64,000 nucleotides of DNA from Pseudomonas schmalbachii (GTDB taxonomy: Bacteria; Pseudomonadota; Gammaproteobacteria; Pseudomonadales; Pseudomonadaceae), in contig NZ_JAELYA010000001.1 in NCBI RefSeq assembly GCF_017589465.1, forward strand, positions 930,001 through 994,000, written 5' to 3'. The translations under genes were made by a program, and so were the position numbers. Below the pieces are notes generated by a model, which ran no database searches, was not told where the DNA came from, and saw only the letters and a program-made list of their open reading frames with translations. How positions within the stretch are numbered: position 1 is the first letter of the stretch; each line of letters begins with the position of its first letter. This document shows positions 40,401 to 49,179 of the stretch, piece after piece.

Positions 40401-40583
40401 TTCCGGGTTGGCGCCGGGCAACTGGGCGGTGACCTGGATGGTCGGGAAATCCACCTGCGGCAGCGGCGACACGCCCAGGCGGAGGAAAGCCAGCAGGCCG
40501 AGCAGCAGCGAGGCAATGGTCAGCAGCGCGGTGGCGATCGGGTGCCGCACGCACCAGCCGGAGACGCCGGCGCCGGTGTTCAC
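37479..40583 (-). CDS. RND multidrug efflux transporter (MuxB/MdtB-like) with REP-encoded tail
   Basis: This 1034-residue HAE1-type proton-driven pump has 12 helices and two large periplasmic loops. Conserved parts include PLPQVDFPTIQVTAQLPGA, the helix 4 acidic pair in VGFIVDDAIVVVENI, and the C-terminal helix GIVKKNGILMIDFALAAQ. Translation begins at GTG and overlaps the adaptor stop (40580-40583). The last 11 residues, VGWAERSEAQR, and the stop context are encoded by a family A REP arm, so they are not part of the native protein. No outer-membrane channel gene is adjacent. Together with lapG-lapD this looks like the PA1433-PA1436 neighbourhood of P. aeruginosa. Confidence 0.93.
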   Translation of the reverse strand: MNTGAGVSGWCVRHPIATALLTIASLLLGLLAFLRLGVSPLPQVDFPTIQVTAQLPGANPETMASAVATPLEVQFSAIPGISEMTSSSALGSTVLTLQFELEKNIDVAAQEVQAAINAAAGRLPDDMPNLPVWRKVNPADSPIMILSVSSSLMPLIELSDYAEVLLARQLSQISGVGQIFMAGQQRPAIRIQAQPEKLAAYRLTLADLRQSLQAASRNQAKGALFGEGRVSTLAANDQLFSPGEYDNLVVAYREGAPVFLKDVARIVAAPEDDYVKSWPNGKPGVALVVLRQPGANIVEATDAIREALPRLREMLPASVEVEVLNDRTRTIRASLHEVELTLLLTMGLVIMVMGLFLRQLSATLIVATVLAVSLSASFAAMYLLGFTLNNLTLVALIIAVGFIVDDAIVVVENIHRHLEQGQSKLDAALQGAAEISFTVISISFSLIAAFIPLLFMGGIVGRLFREFALSVTVAILISVVAALTLAPMLASRYMGSLPKHDGRGMSGWLLAGYRRGLDWSLGHQRLMLVGFGFTVLLAVAGYIGIPKGFFPMQDTAFVFGTTQAAEDISYADMAEKHRQLAEIVARDPAVLTYNHAIGITGGSQSLANGRFWIVLKDRGDRDVAVGGFINRLRPQLAKVPGIVLYLRAAQDINLNIGPARTLYQFALRSNDSSQLALWAQRLTERLKAEPGLADVSNDLQVGASITALEIDRVAAARFGLNAEDVSQTLYDAFGQRQVGEYQTEVNQYKVILELDARQRGRAESLEWFHLRSPLTGEMVPLAAIAQVTPERSGPLQINHNGMLPAVNLSFNLEEGMPLGDAVRLIEQVQQEIGMPSTIIGVFQGAARAFQSSLATQPLLILAALVAVYIILGVLYESFVHPLTILSTLPSAGIGAVFMLWLWGQEFSVMALIGVVLLIGIVKKNGILMIDFALAAQRQRGLAPYEAIHEAALARFRPIMMTTLAAMLGAVPLMIGFGTGSELRQPLGIAVFGGLLVSQALTLFSTPVVYLALDRLFHRGQHGNVGWAERSEAQR
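37483..37514. repeat. Solo REP, family A, inside the RND coding end
   Basis: CGTTGGGCTTCGCTGCGCTC..CCTAC reads on the minus strand as the final codons of the RND gene. The stop TAG lies 2 bases beyond the arm. Confidence 0.9.
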
Positions 40584-41752
40584 GGCTGCGCCCTCCGCCG
40601 CGCCACCGCATCGCCCCCGCCGACCACCTCGACCCTCGCCCCCGGCGTCAGCCGCGAGTGGCCGTCGAGCACCACCTGGTCACCCGCCGCCAGTCCCTCG
40701 ACCACGCTGACCCCATCGACATCCTGCGCCACCGTGACCGGCACCGCCTGCGCCTTGCCGTCTTCTACGCGGAACACGAAGTTGCCCTCCAGGCCGCGGC
40801 GCACCGCCTTGCTCGGCAGCACCAGGCGGTCGTCCAGCACCCCGGCCTGCACGCTGACGGCGACGAACTGCCCCGGCCATAACTGCGAGCCGGCGTTGTC
40901 GAAGATCGCCCGCACGCGGACGGTGCCGGTGGAGCTGGCCACCTGGTTGTCCAGGCTCTGCAGCCGCCCCTCCGCCAGCTTGCGCCCACCGTCGCGAGTA
41001 TAGGCGATCACCGGCGTCGCCCCGCCGAGCAGCGTATGCAACTGCGACAGGCTTTCCTGCGGCAGCGAAAAGACCACCGAGATCGGCGAAATCTGCGTCA
41101 CGGTGAACAGGCCGATGGCGTCGCTGACCCGCAGCAGGTTGCCCGGATCGACATTGCGGATGCCCACCCGGCCGCTGACCGGCGAGGTGATACGGGTGTA
41201 AGACAGGCGCACGCGCTCGGCGTCGATCAGCGCCTGGTTGGATTTCAGCGTGGCGCGCAGCTGGGCGGCCTGCGCTTCCTGCTGGTCGAGGACCTGTTTG
41301 GACACCGCACGGTCGGCGTACAGCAGCCGGTAGCGCTGCAGGTCCTGATCGACGATGCGCAACTGTGCCTCGCTGTTCAGCCGCGCGGCCTCGGCCTGCG
41401 CCAGCAGCGCCTTGATCGCCCGGTCGTCGATGGTCGCCAGCAACTGGCCGCGTTCGACCAGTTGCCCCTCCTCCACCAGCACCTGGGTCAACTGGCCGTC
41501 CACCTGGGTGCGCAGCACCACGTTGTGCAGCGAGGTCACCGTGCCGATGCCGGAGAGGTTCTGCGCCACGTCCTTGCGCTCGACCTGCGCCAGCACCACC
41601 GGCACTCCCGGCGGCGCGGCGGCGGCCCGTGGCGCCGAGGCCTGCCGCACCACGCCCCAGTAGAGCGCCGCGCCGCCGGCTGCCAACAGCAGCGCCAGCA
41701 CCAGCCATCCCGCCTTGCCGATCCGTCCCGTCCGCATCCGCCCGATCCTCAT
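40580..41752 (-). CDS. RND periplasmic adaptor (membrane fusion protein)
   Basis: The 390-residue protein has an N-terminal membrane anchor (GWLVLALLLAAGGAALYWGVV), lipoyl/barrel-sandwich halves, a central alpha-helical hairpin (about 110-190), and a beta-barrel plus membrane-proximal domain (RVRAIFDNAGSQLWPGQFVAVSV). It links the RND pump to an outer-membrane channel. The MdtA/MuxA branch is the nearest by eye. The ATG at 41752 follows GGAAACAGG; an ATG at 41737 is also possible. Confidence 0.92.
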   Translation of the reverse strand: MRIGRMRTGRIGKAGWLVLALLLAAGGAALYWGVVRQASAPRAAAAPPGVPVVLAQVERKDVAQNLSGIGTVTSLHNVVLRTQVDGQLTQVLVEEGQLVERGQLLATIDDRAIKALLAQAEAARLNSEAQLRIVDQDLQRYRLLYADRAVSKQVLDQQEAQAAQLRATLKSNQALIDAERVRLSYTRITSPVSGRVGIRNVDPGNLLRVSDAIGLFTVTQISPISVVFSLPQESLSQLHTLLGGATPVIAYTRDGGRKLAEGRLQSLDNQVASSTGTVRVRAIFDNAGSQLWPGQFVAVSVQAGVLDDRLVLPSKAVRRGLEGNFVFRVEDGKAQAVPVTVAQDVDGVSVVEGLAAGDQVVLDGHSRLTPGARVEVVGGGDAVARRRAQP

Positions 41753-42073
41753 CCTGTTTCCGACCGCCTTCAGTTTTACTGCCCCTCACCCCAACCCCCT
41801 CCCAGGGGGAGAGGGGGCGGTATGGAGTTGCGGGCAGACGCGGAGTTCCGCCGGATGCCGATCAGTCCCCTCTCCCTTCGCGAGAGGGTTGGGGTGAGGG
41901 GAAAAACAGCCCCGAGCCAAACGGCATTCCCGTAATCATCCCCCTTTATAGGCCCTCCGGCAGCGCCCGAGGAGCAGCGAAACATACAATCCTGTCAGTT
42001 TTCGTTTCAGCCGCCGGCTGGCGAGTCTCGCCACTGTCTCTTAGGCTTCATTCATCCCCTCCGGAGCCCGGCG
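41753..42073. repeat. Intergenic region with a family C inverted repeat
   Basis: This 321-base gap between the divergent RND adaptor and lapG contains a family C element at 41782-41901. Its arms are CCCTCACCCCAACCCCCTCC and GAGAGGGTTGGGGTGAGGGG. The rest (41902-42073) should carry the lapG promoter, but I see no clear regulatory box. Confidence 0.82.
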
Positions 42074-42772
42074 ATGCAGTCATTACAAGGAGCGTACCGA
42101 CTCACCTCGCGCCGCCGGGCGAACCTGCTGCTGCCGGTGCTGCTCGCGGTACTCGGCGCCGCCCTGGCGAACTGGAAATTCGACGAGATCCTCAAGCGCG
42201 CCGAACGCACCTACGGCGACCTCGGCGAGGCGCGCCAGCGCATCGAGGACTGGGGGCGGCTGATCGACGCCAGCCGAGACCTCGACGAAGCCGGCAAGCT
42301 GCAGGCGGTGAACGCCTACTTCAACCGCACCCTGCTGTTCAGCGACGACAGGAACCTGTGGAGCCGCGACGACTACTGGGCGACGCCGCTGGAGTCCCTC
42401 TGGAAAGGCGCCGGCGACTGCGAGGACTACTCCATCGCCAAGTACGTGACGCTGCGCCAGCTCGGCGTCCCCGGCGACCAGTTGCGCATCACCTACGTCA
42501 AGGCGCTGCGGCAGAACCAGGCGCACATGGTGCTGGCCTGGTACGCCACGCCCACCGCCGACCCGCTGGTGCTCGACAACCTCGACCCGGACATCCGCCC
42601 GGCATCGCAGCGCAGCGACCTGCTGCCGGTCTACGCCTTCAACGCCGAGGGCCTCTGGCTGCCCGGCCCCGGCGGCGGTAAACGCAGCGGCGACAGCAAG
42701 CAGCTGTCGCGCTGGCAGGATCTGCTGGCCCATATGCGCGCCGAGGGCATGAACCTCGACGACACGCGCTAG
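42074..42772 (+). CDS. lapG: LapG periplasmic cysteine protease
   Basis: The 232-residue transglutaminase-like protease (DUF920/BTLCP) cleaves large surface adhesins of the LapA/CdrA class and so frees cells from biofilm. The catalytic triad is visible: Cys116 in GAGDCEDY, His151 in QAHMVL and Asp168 in VLDNLD. A membrane-spanning signal lies at residues 18-32. The calcium-binding acidic residues near the Cys (GDCEDYS) are kept. It is followed eight bases later by lapD, whose product controls it. No adhesin gene is in this window. Confidence 0.93.
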   Translation: MQSLQGAYRLTSRRRANLLLPVLLAVLGAALANWKFDEILKRAERTYGDLGEARQRIEDWGRLIDASRDLDEAGKLQAVNAYFNRTLLFSDDRNLWSRDDYWATPLESLWKGAGDCEDYSIAKYVTLRQLGVPGDQLRITYVKALRQNQAHMVLAWYATPTADPLVLDNLDPDIRPASQRSDLLPVYAFNAEGLWLPGPGGGKRSGDSKQLSRWQDLLAHMRAEGMNLDDTR

Positions 42773-42781
42773 GAGTGAACC

Positions 42782-44734
42782 ATGTCCCTGCTCAAGCAAC
42801 TCTTCCTCGCCATCTGCATGTTCCTCGTGGTGGCCTTCGCCGGCAGCTTCGCCAGCAGCGTGGAAAGCTCGCGCGAACAGCTGATCAGCCAGCTGCGCTC
42901 CCACGCCCAGGACGCCGCCACCGCCCTCGGCCTGTCGCTGACGCCGCATGTGGATGACCCGGCGATGATCGAACTGATGGTCAGCTCGATCTTCGACAGC
43001 GGCTACTTCTCCAGCATCCGCGTGGTGCGCATCGCCGACGGCAGCGTGATCGCCGAGCGCCAGCGCGGCGAGATGCCCGACAACGTCCCCGACTGGTTCG
43101 CCAACCTGGTCAGCCTCGATCCCGAGGGCGGCGACGCGCTGATCATGCGCGGCTGGGAGCAGGCCGCGCGGGTCGAGGTGATCAGCCATCCGCGCTTCGC
43201 CCTGGCGCGGCTGTGGGACGGCGCCATCGGCAGCCTGACCTGGCTGCTCGCCTGCGGACTGGTCAGCGCCCTGCTCGGCGGCTGGCTGCTGCGCGCCCAG
43301 CTGCGTCCGCTGGAACAGATGGTGCAGCAGGCCCAGGCGATCAGCCGCCGCGAATTCCTCACCCTGCCCCGCGAACCGCGCACGCCGGAACTGCGCCGCG
43401 TGGTGCAGGCGATGAACCAGATGGTCGAGAAGCTCAAGGCGCTGTTCGCCGAGCACGCCGCGCACAGCGAACGGCTGCGTGAGGAAGCCTATAACGACAG
43501 CCTCTCGGGCCTGGCCAACCGCCGGCTGTTCGACTCGCGCCTGGACGCCCAGCTGCTGGCCTCGGAACAGGGCGCCTCCGGCTACCTGATCCTGCTGCGC
43601 CTGAACGACCTGGCCGGACTCAACCAGCGGCTCGGCGGCCAGCGTGCCGATGCGCTGATCCGCGAAGTCGCCGACCTGCTGCGGCGCGCGCAGGAACAAT
43701 CCGGTACTTCCGACTGGCTGGCGGCGCGCAGCCGCGGCGGCGAGTTCACCCTGCTCGCCCCCGGCCTGCAGGCCAGCGAGGCGGAACTGCTGGCCGACAA
43801 CCTCAGCACGCAACTGGAAAACCTGCGCCTGACCGGCGCCAGCGACTGCTCCCCGGTAGCCCACCTGGGCCTGGCCGCGTTCCATCCCGGCGACGCGCCG
43901 GCAGCCCTGCTGGAACGTGCCGACCAGGCGCTGGCGCAGGCCCAGGGCACTCCCGAACGCCCCTGGCAGCGCCTGGACGACGCCAGCGCCCCGCCGGCGC
44001 GGGACTCCCACGACTGGCGCTCCTGGCTCGACGAGGCGCTGCAGAAGAATCGTCTGCAACTCTGGCTGCAACCGGTGCGGCGCTGCACGGAAGACGGCGA
44101 ACTGCTGCAACGCAAGGCCCTCGCCCGCCTGCCCGGCCCGCAGGGCGAAGCCATCGGCGCCGGCCGCTTCCTGCCCTGGGTCGAGCGCTTCGGCTGGGGC
44201 GCGCGCTTCGACCTGGCGATGCTCCAGCACGGCATCGACTGGCTGACGCGGAACCCGGAACCACTGGCGCTGAGCCTGTCCGCCGGCAGCGTGCGCGATG
44301 CGCGCAACCTGCAAGGCATCCTCGACGTGCTCAAGGCCCACCCGCAGCAGGCCAGGCTGATCACCCTCGAAGTCGACGAACGCCACCTGCCGCCACCCGC
44401 CGAACTGGAGCGCATGGCCCGCCAGGTCCGAGAAACCGGAGCCGGCCTCGGCCTGCAGCACTTCGGCGGGCGCTTCAGCCTGATCGGCAACCTCACCCAC
44501 CTCGGCCTGGCCTACCTGAAGATCGACGGCAGCTACATCCGCGCCATCGACCAGGACAACGACAAGCGCCTGTTCATCGAGGCGGTCAGCCGCGCCAGCA
44601 ACAGCATCGACCTGCCGCTGATCGCGGAAATGGTCGAGAGCGAGGGCGAACTGCTGGTGCTGCGCGAGATGGGCATCCACGGCGCGATGGGCCGGCAGAT
44701 CGGCCCGCCGGAGCCGTCAAGCGATATCCCGTAG
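42782..44734 (+). CDS. lapD: LapD c-di-GMP receptor controlling LapG
   Basis: The 650-residue inner-membrane receptor has a first helix at 5-24, a periplasmic output domain (25-150), a second helix (151-170), a HAMP/S-helix, then degenerate GGDEF and EAL domains. The active sites are changed: RGGEF at 318-322 and KAL at 445-447 instead of EAL, as expected for a receptor and not an enzyme. Trp125 in MRGWEQ corresponds to the LapG-contacting Trp of P. fluorescens LapD. The TAG stop is supplied by a family A REP element. Confidence 0.93.
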   Translation: MSLLKQLFLAICMFLVVAFAGSFASSVESSREQLISQLRSHAQDAATALGLSLTPHVDDPAMIELMVSSIFDSGYFSSIRVVRIADGSVIAERQRGEMPDNVPDWFANLVSLDPEGGDALIMRGWEQAARVEVISHPRFALARLWDGAIGSLTWLLACGLVSALLGGWLLRAQLRPLEQMVQQAQAISRREFLTLPREPRTPELRRVVQAMNQMVEKLKALFAEHAAHSERLREEAYNDSLSGLANRRLFDSRLDAQLLASEQGASGYLILLRLNDLAGLNQRLGGQRADALIREVADLLRRAQEQSGTSDWLAARSRGGEFTLLAPGLQASEAELLADNLSTQLENLRLTGASDCSPVAHLGLAAFHPGDAPAALLERADQALAQAQGTPERPWQRLDDASAPPARDSHDWRSWLDEALQKNRLQLWLQPVRRCTEDGELLQRKALARLPGPQGEAIGAGRFLPWVERFGWGARFDLAMLQHGIDWLTRNPEPLALSLSAGSVRDARNLQGILDVLKAHPQQARLITLEVDERHLPPPAELERMARQVRETGAGLGLQHFGGRFSLIGNLTHLGLAYLKIDGSYIRAIDQDNDKRLFIEAVSRASNSIDLPLIAEMVESEGELLVLREMGIHGAMGRQIGPPEPSSDIP

Positions 44735-44818
44735 GTTGGCGCTGAGCAACGCGAAGCCCAACGAGACGGAGCCATGCAAGACAGATGTTGGGCTTCGCTG
44801 CGCTCAGCGCCAACCTAC
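44731..44818. repeat. REPIN, family A
   Basis: Arms GTAGGTTGGCGCTGAGCAAC and GCTCAGCGCCAACCTAC. The left end contains the lapD stop codon (44732-44734). It fills the convergent gap with the phosphotransferase gene. Confidence 0.92.
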
Positions 44819-44831
44819 GACGGCCGTTGCA

Positions 44832-46325
44832 TCACTTATCCTTCTTGTACGCCCCCTCCAGCGCATCGTTGATGGTGCGCAGCACCTTCACCCGGGCGAA
44901 GCGCTTGTCGTTGGCTTCGATCAGCGTCCAGGGCGCGATCTCGGTGCTGGTGCGGTCGACCATGTCGGTCGCCGCGTCGATATAGAGATCCCATTTGTCG
45001 CGATTGCGCCAGTCTTCTTCGGTGATCTTGTAGCGCTTGAACGAGGTTTCCTCGCGCTCCTTGAAGCGTTCCATCTGGGTGTTCTTGTCGATCGCCAGCC
45101 AGAACTTGACCACGACGATACCGAACTCCACGAGCTGTTCCTCGAAATCGTTGATCTCGGCATAGGCGCGCAGCCAGTCGGCCTCCGAACAGAAGCCCTC
45201 GACGCGCTCGACCAGCACGCGGCCGTACCAGGAGCGGTCGAAGATGGTGAACTGCCGGCGCGCCGGGATGTGCCGCCAGAAGCGCCAGAGGTAGGGCTGG
45301 GCGCGCTCCTCCTCGGTGGGCGCGGCGATCGGCACGATGTGGTATTGCCGCGGGTCGATGGACTCGGTCACCCGGCGGATGGCGCCACCCTTGCCCGCCG
45401 CGTCGTTGCCTTCGAACACGGCGATCAGCGAGTGCCGGCGGAAGCGCTTGTCGCGCACCAGCATGGCCAGGCGCTCCTGCTCACGGGCCAGTTGCTGCTT
45501 GTAGGCATCCTTGCCCAGCGTCCTGCTCAGATCGAGGCTGGCGATCAGCCCGCGATTGTCCAGGCTGGCCACCAGCGGCGCGGCGTGTGCCAGGCGCTCG
45601 GGGCCCTTCTCCTGCATGTCGAGTGCCGCCTGCAGACCCTCCAGCAGGGTGCGGCCGACGGTCAGGCTGCGGTAGCGCGGGTCCACGCCCTCGACCACGT
45701 ACCACGGCGCGTAGTCGCGGCTGGTGCGGCGCAACAGGCGCTCGCCATAGCGCACGAACTGGTCGTAGGTCTCGCTCTGCTTCCAGTCCAGCTCGCTGAG
45801 CCGCCAGCGGTGCTCCGGGTCTTTCTCCAGCGCCTTCAGGCGGGTCTTGAGCTGCTTCTTCGACAGGTGGAACCAGAACTTGAAGAGCAGCGCGCCCTCG
45901 TCGCAGAGCATCCGCTCGAAGCGCTCCGCCGCCGCGCCGCCGGCGTCCAGGGTGGCGTCGTCGATGTCGCCGTAGACCCGCGCGTGCAGCATCTGGCTGT
46001 ACCAGTTGCCGAAGAAGATGCTGATCCTCCCCTTGGGCGGCAGTCTGCGCCAGAAGCGCCACTGCGCCGGGCGCGAGAGCTCCTCGTCGCTCGGTTTGAG
46101 GAAGCTCTCGACCTGGATCAGCCGCGGGTCCATCCATTCGTTGAGCAGCTTGACCGTCTCGCCCTTGCCCGCCCCTTCGATGCCGTTGATCAGGATGATC
46201 ACCGGGAAGCGCGCCTGCTCCTTGAGCTCGAACTGGGCATCCAGCAACGCCTCGCGCAGTTCGATGACCGCCTTCTCGTAGGTTTCCTTGTCGATCGAAT
46301 GGCCGATCTCGGCGGACTCGAACAT
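44832..46325 (-). CDS. Two-domain PPK2 polyphosphate:AMP phosphotransferase
   Basis: The 497-residue protein is two PPK2 domains in tandem, the class II arrangement that phosphorylates AMP to ADP with polyphosphate. Walker A motifs are GIEGAGKGE (about 48-56) and GNDAAGKGG (near residue 305). Each domain has the R-rich lid (WRFWRRLPPKG; WRFWRHIPARR) and FDRSWY/FFGNWY block. Length matches the P. aeruginosa enzyme (496). The ATG at 46325 follows AGGAAACGAGC; a longer frame to 46355 is unlikely. Confidence 0.93.
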   Translation of the reverse strand: MFESAEIGHSIDKETYEKAVIELREALLDAQFELKEQARFPVIILINGIEGAGKGETVKLLNEWMDPRLIQVESFLKPSDEELSRPAQWRFWRRLPPKGRISIFFGNWYSQMLHARVYGDIDDATLDAGGAAAERFERMLCDEGALLFKFWFHLSKKQLKTRLKALEKDPEHRWRLSELDWKQSETYDQFVRYGERLLRRTSRDYAPWYVVEGVDPRYRSLTVGRTLLEGLQAALDMQEKGPERLAHAAPLVASLDNRGLIASLDLSRTLGKDAYKQQLAREQERLAMLVRDKRFRRHSLIAVFEGNDAAGKGGAIRRVTESIDPRQYHIVPIAAPTEEERAQPYLWRFWRHIPARRQFTIFDRSWYGRVLVERVEGFCSEADWLRAYAEINDFEEQLVEFGIVVVKFWLAIDKNTQMERFKEREETSFKRYKITEEDWRNRDKWDLYIDAATDMVDRTSTEIAPWTLIEANDKRFARVKVLRTINDALEGAYKKDK

Positions 46326-46431
46326 GCTCGTTTCCTCGCTGCGAAATGCTTTCAAGGTAGAAGATGTGGCGCAGTCCTGCCGCTGCCGGATCGGCTAGAA
46401 TGCGCGCTTCCTTTCTTCGCCCTGCCCTCCT

Positions 46432-48396
46432 ATGCCTGATTTCCAGCCCGCCCAGATCGATTGGGACGAAAACGGCCAGCCCACCTCCCGCGCCTATGGC
46501 GACGTGTACTTCTCCCGCGCCAGCGGCCTCGACGAGACCCATCACGTCTTCCTCGACGGCAATCGCCTGCCCCGGCGCTTCGCCGAACTGCCGGCCGGCG
46601 GCCGCCTGTGCATCGGCGAGACCGGCTTCGGCACCGGCCTGAACTTCCTCTGCGCCTGGGCGCTGTTCGACCGACTCGCCCCGGCGGACGCCCGCCTGCA
46701 CTTCGTCAGCGTGGAGAAATTCCCCCTCGCCCTGGCCGACCTGCAACGCGCCCTCGCGCTGTGGCCGGACCTGGCGCCCTGGGCCGACCCGTTGCTGGAG
46801 CAGTACGTCGGCATCCATCCGGGCTTCCAGCGCCTGGTGTTCGCCGGTGGCCGGGTGATCCTCACCCTGCTGCTGGGCGACGTGCTGGAAACCTTGCCGG
46901 AACTGGACGCACGCGTCGACGCCTGGTTCCTCGACGGTTTCTCCCCGGCGAAGAACCCGGAAATGTGGACCGCCGGGCTGTTCACCCAGATGGCACGGCT
47001 GTCCGCTCCGGGTGCCACGCTGGCCACCTTCACCAGCGCCGGCTTCGTCCGCCGCGGGCTGATCGAGGCGGGCTTCCGGATGGAGCGGGTGAAGGGCTTC
47101 GGCCAGAAGCGCGAGATGCTGGTCGGCGATTTCATCGGTGCCGCACAAGACTCCGCCAAGCCCTGGTACACCCGCCCGCCGCGCCCGACCGGCCCGCGCG
47201 AGGCGCTGGTGATCGGCGGTGGCCTGGCCGGGTGCGCCAGTGCCGCCAGCCTGGCGCTGCGCGGCTGGCAGGTGACGCTGATCGAGCGCCACGCAGGGCT
47301 CGCCGAGGAAGCCTCGGGCAATCCGCAGGGCGTGCTCTACCTCAAGCTGTCGGCCCACGGCACGACGCTGTCGCGGCTGGTGGTCAGCGGCTTCGGCTAC
47401 ACCCGCCGACTGCTGCAGCGCCTGCAACGCGGCAGCCAGTGGGATGCCTGCGGCGTGCTGCAACTGGCCTTCGACGAGGCCGAGGGCAAGCGCCAGGCGC
47501 AACTCGCGGCGGCCTTCCCCGGGACGCTGCTGCAATCCCTGCCGCGCGACGAGGCCGAACGCATCGCCGGCGTCGGCCTGCCGGCTGGCGGGCTGTTCTT
47601 CCCCGAGGCCGGCTGGGCGCATCCGCCGGCGCTCTGCCAGTGGCTGGCGGAACGGCCGAACATACGCATCCTGCGCCAACAGGAAGTCCACTTGCAGCGC
47701 GAGGAGAACGGCTGGAGCGCCTGGGCCGGCGACGAGCGGATCGCCAGCGCGCCGGTCGCGGTGCTCGCCACCGCCGCCGAAGTACGCAACTTCCCGGCCG
47801 CCGCCACCCTCCCGATGAAACGCATTCGCGGGCAGATCACCCGCCTGCCGGCGACGGCGGAAAGCGGCGCGCTGGCGACGGTGGTCTGCGCCGAGGGCTA
47901 CGTCGCCCCGCCGCGCAATGGCGAACACACGCTGGGGGCGAGCTTCGATTTCCACAGCGACGACTTGCAGCCGACTACCGAGGAGCATCGCGGCAATCTC
48001 GACCTGCTGCGGGAAATCTCCCCGGACCTGCTCGACCGCCTGGATGGCGAACGACTCGACCCGGCCACCCTGGAAGGCCGCGCGGCGTTCCGCTGCACCA
48101 CCCCGGACTACCTGCCGCTGGTCGGCCCGCTGGCCGAGCCGGAAGCCTTCGCCAGCGCCTATGCGGTGCTCGGCAAGGACGCCCGCCAGGTGCCGGATGC
48201 GCCCTGCCCGTGGCTCGATGGCCTGTACCTGAACAGCGCCCACGGCTCGCGCGGGCTGATCAGCGCGCCGCTGTCCGGCGAACTGCTGGCCGCCTGGCTG
48301 GACGACGAAGCCCTGCCGCTGCCACGCGCAGTGGCCGAGGCCTGCCACCCCAACCGCTTCTTCCTGCGCGATATCGTGCGCGGCAAGAAGAACTGA
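46432..48396 (+). CDS. mnmC: Bifunctional tRNA modification enzyme MnmC
   Basis: The 654-residue enzyme makes the last two steps of mnm5s2U34 in tRNA. The N-terminal domain (about 1-240) is the SAM-dependent methyltransferase MnmC2, with GETGFGTGLNFL and DAWFLDGFSPAKNPEMW. The C-terminal FAD-dependent oxidase MnmC1 begins at about residue 255 with the Rossmann motif VIGGGLAGCASA and later SGNPQGVLYLK. Length and fusion order match E. coli MnmC. Confidence 0.94.
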   Translation: MPDFQPAQIDWDENGQPTSRAYGDVYFSRASGLDETHHVFLDGNRLPRRFAELPAGGRLCIGETGFGTGLNFLCAWALFDRLAPADARLHFVSVEKFPLALADLQRALALWPDLAPWADPLLEQYVGIHPGFQRLVFAGGRVILTLLLGDVLETLPELDARVDAWFLDGFSPAKNPEMWTAGLFTQMARLSAPGATLATFTSAGFVRRGLIEAGFRMERVKGFGQKREMLVGDFIGAAQDSAKPWYTRPPRPTGPREALVIGGGLAGCASAASLALRGWQVTLIERHAGLAEEASGNPQGVLYLKLSAHGTTLSRLVVSGFGYTRRLLQRLQRGSQWDACGVLQLAFDEAEGKRQAQLAAAFPGTLLQSLPRDEAERIAGVGLPAGGLFFPEAGWAHPPALCQWLAERPNIRILRQQEVHLQREENGWSAWAGDERIASAPVAVLATAAEVRNFPAAATLPMKRIRGQITRLPATAESGALATVVCAEGYVAPPRNGEHTLGASFDFHSDDLQPTTEEHRGNLDLLREISPDLLDRLDGERLDPATLEGRAAFRCTTPDYLPLVGPLAEPEAFASAYAVLGKDARQVPDAPCPWLDGLYLNSAHGSRGLISAPLSGELLAAWLDDEALPLPRAVAEACHPNRFFLRDIVRGKKN

Positions 48397-48426
48397 TCGC
48401 ACGACCGGACAACCGGAGCGCCCCGC

Positions 48427-49179
48427 ATGGATGTGTTGTTGCTGGAATACACCGCCGTCGGCCTGATCCTCGGCCTGCTACTCGGACTCACCGGCGCCGG
48501 TGGCTCGATGGTCGCCCTGCCGCTGCTGCTCAGCCTGCACCTGCCGCTGCACGACGCCATCGGCGTCAGCCTCGGCGCGGTGGCGCTGTCCGCCCTGATC
48601 GGCGCCATCCCCCGCGCCCGCCAGGGTCAGGTGGCATGGCGTCCGGTGTTCTGGCTGACCCTCGCCGGCTGGCCCGGCAATGCCGCCGGCCAGTGGCTGG
48701 GGCGCTTCATTCCCGAGGCGGTGCTGATCGTCGGCTTCTGCCTGCTGGTGTTGTGGTCGGCGCGGCGCATGTGGGCCGGCTCGGGCATCGCCAGGGAAAG
48801 CGGCCGCCCCGCGGGCAACGCGCCGCTGCTGGGGCTGGGTCTGGCGGTCGGGCTGCTGTCCGGGCTGATGGGCGTGGGCGGCGGCTTCCTCATCGTGCCG
48901 GGGCTGTTGTGGCTCACTCCGCTGTCGATGCTGGCGGCGACGGCCACCTCGATGGCGGTGATCGCGCTGGTTTCCGGCGGCGGCTTCCTGCTCTACCTCA
49001 GCGGCGCACAACCGCCCATGTCGCTGCTCGCCTGCCTCGCCACCGGCGGCGCCATCGGCGTGCTGAGCGGCAACCAGCTGTCCACCCGCCTTGGCGGCGC
49101 GACGCTGCAGCGGCTATTCGCCTTGATGCTGGTGGCGGTGAGCCTGTCGCTGGCAGCGCAGAAGCTGTTTGCAGCGTAG
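48427..49179 (+). CDS. TSUP family (TauE/SafE) membrane permease
   Basis: The 250-residue protein has about eight hydrophobic helices and the two TSUP repeat signatures, LGLLLGLTGAGGSMVALPLLL near the start and GLLSGLMGVGGGFLIVPGLL in the middle. The family exports or imports sulfur anions and organic acids; substrate here is unknown. It lies 30 bases after mnmC. The stop codon TAG (49177-49179) belongs to a family A REP. Confidence 0.88.
   Translation: MDVLLLEYTAVGLILGLLLGLTGAGGSMVALPLLLSLHLPLHDAIGVSLGAVALSALIGAIPRARQGQVAWRPVFWLTLAGWPGNAAGQWLGRFIPEAVLIVGFCLLVLWSARRMWAGSGIARESGRPAGNAPLLGLGLAVGLLSGLMGVGGGFLIVPGLLWLTPLSMLAATATSMAVIALVSGGGFLLYLSGAQPPMSLLACLATGGAIGVLSGNQLSTRLGGATLQRLFALMLVAVSLSLAAQKLFAA

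Noticed and set aside
37485-41003. A 1172-codon plus-strand frame opposite the RND operon
   Set aside because: Antisense to an unmistakable RND pump and adaptor; composition is that of a shadow frame.
45481-48402. A 973-codon minus-strand frame across mnmC and the phosphotransferase
   Set aside because: The part after the phosphotransferase region is a frame-shifted shadow of that gene and the rest is antisense to mnmC.
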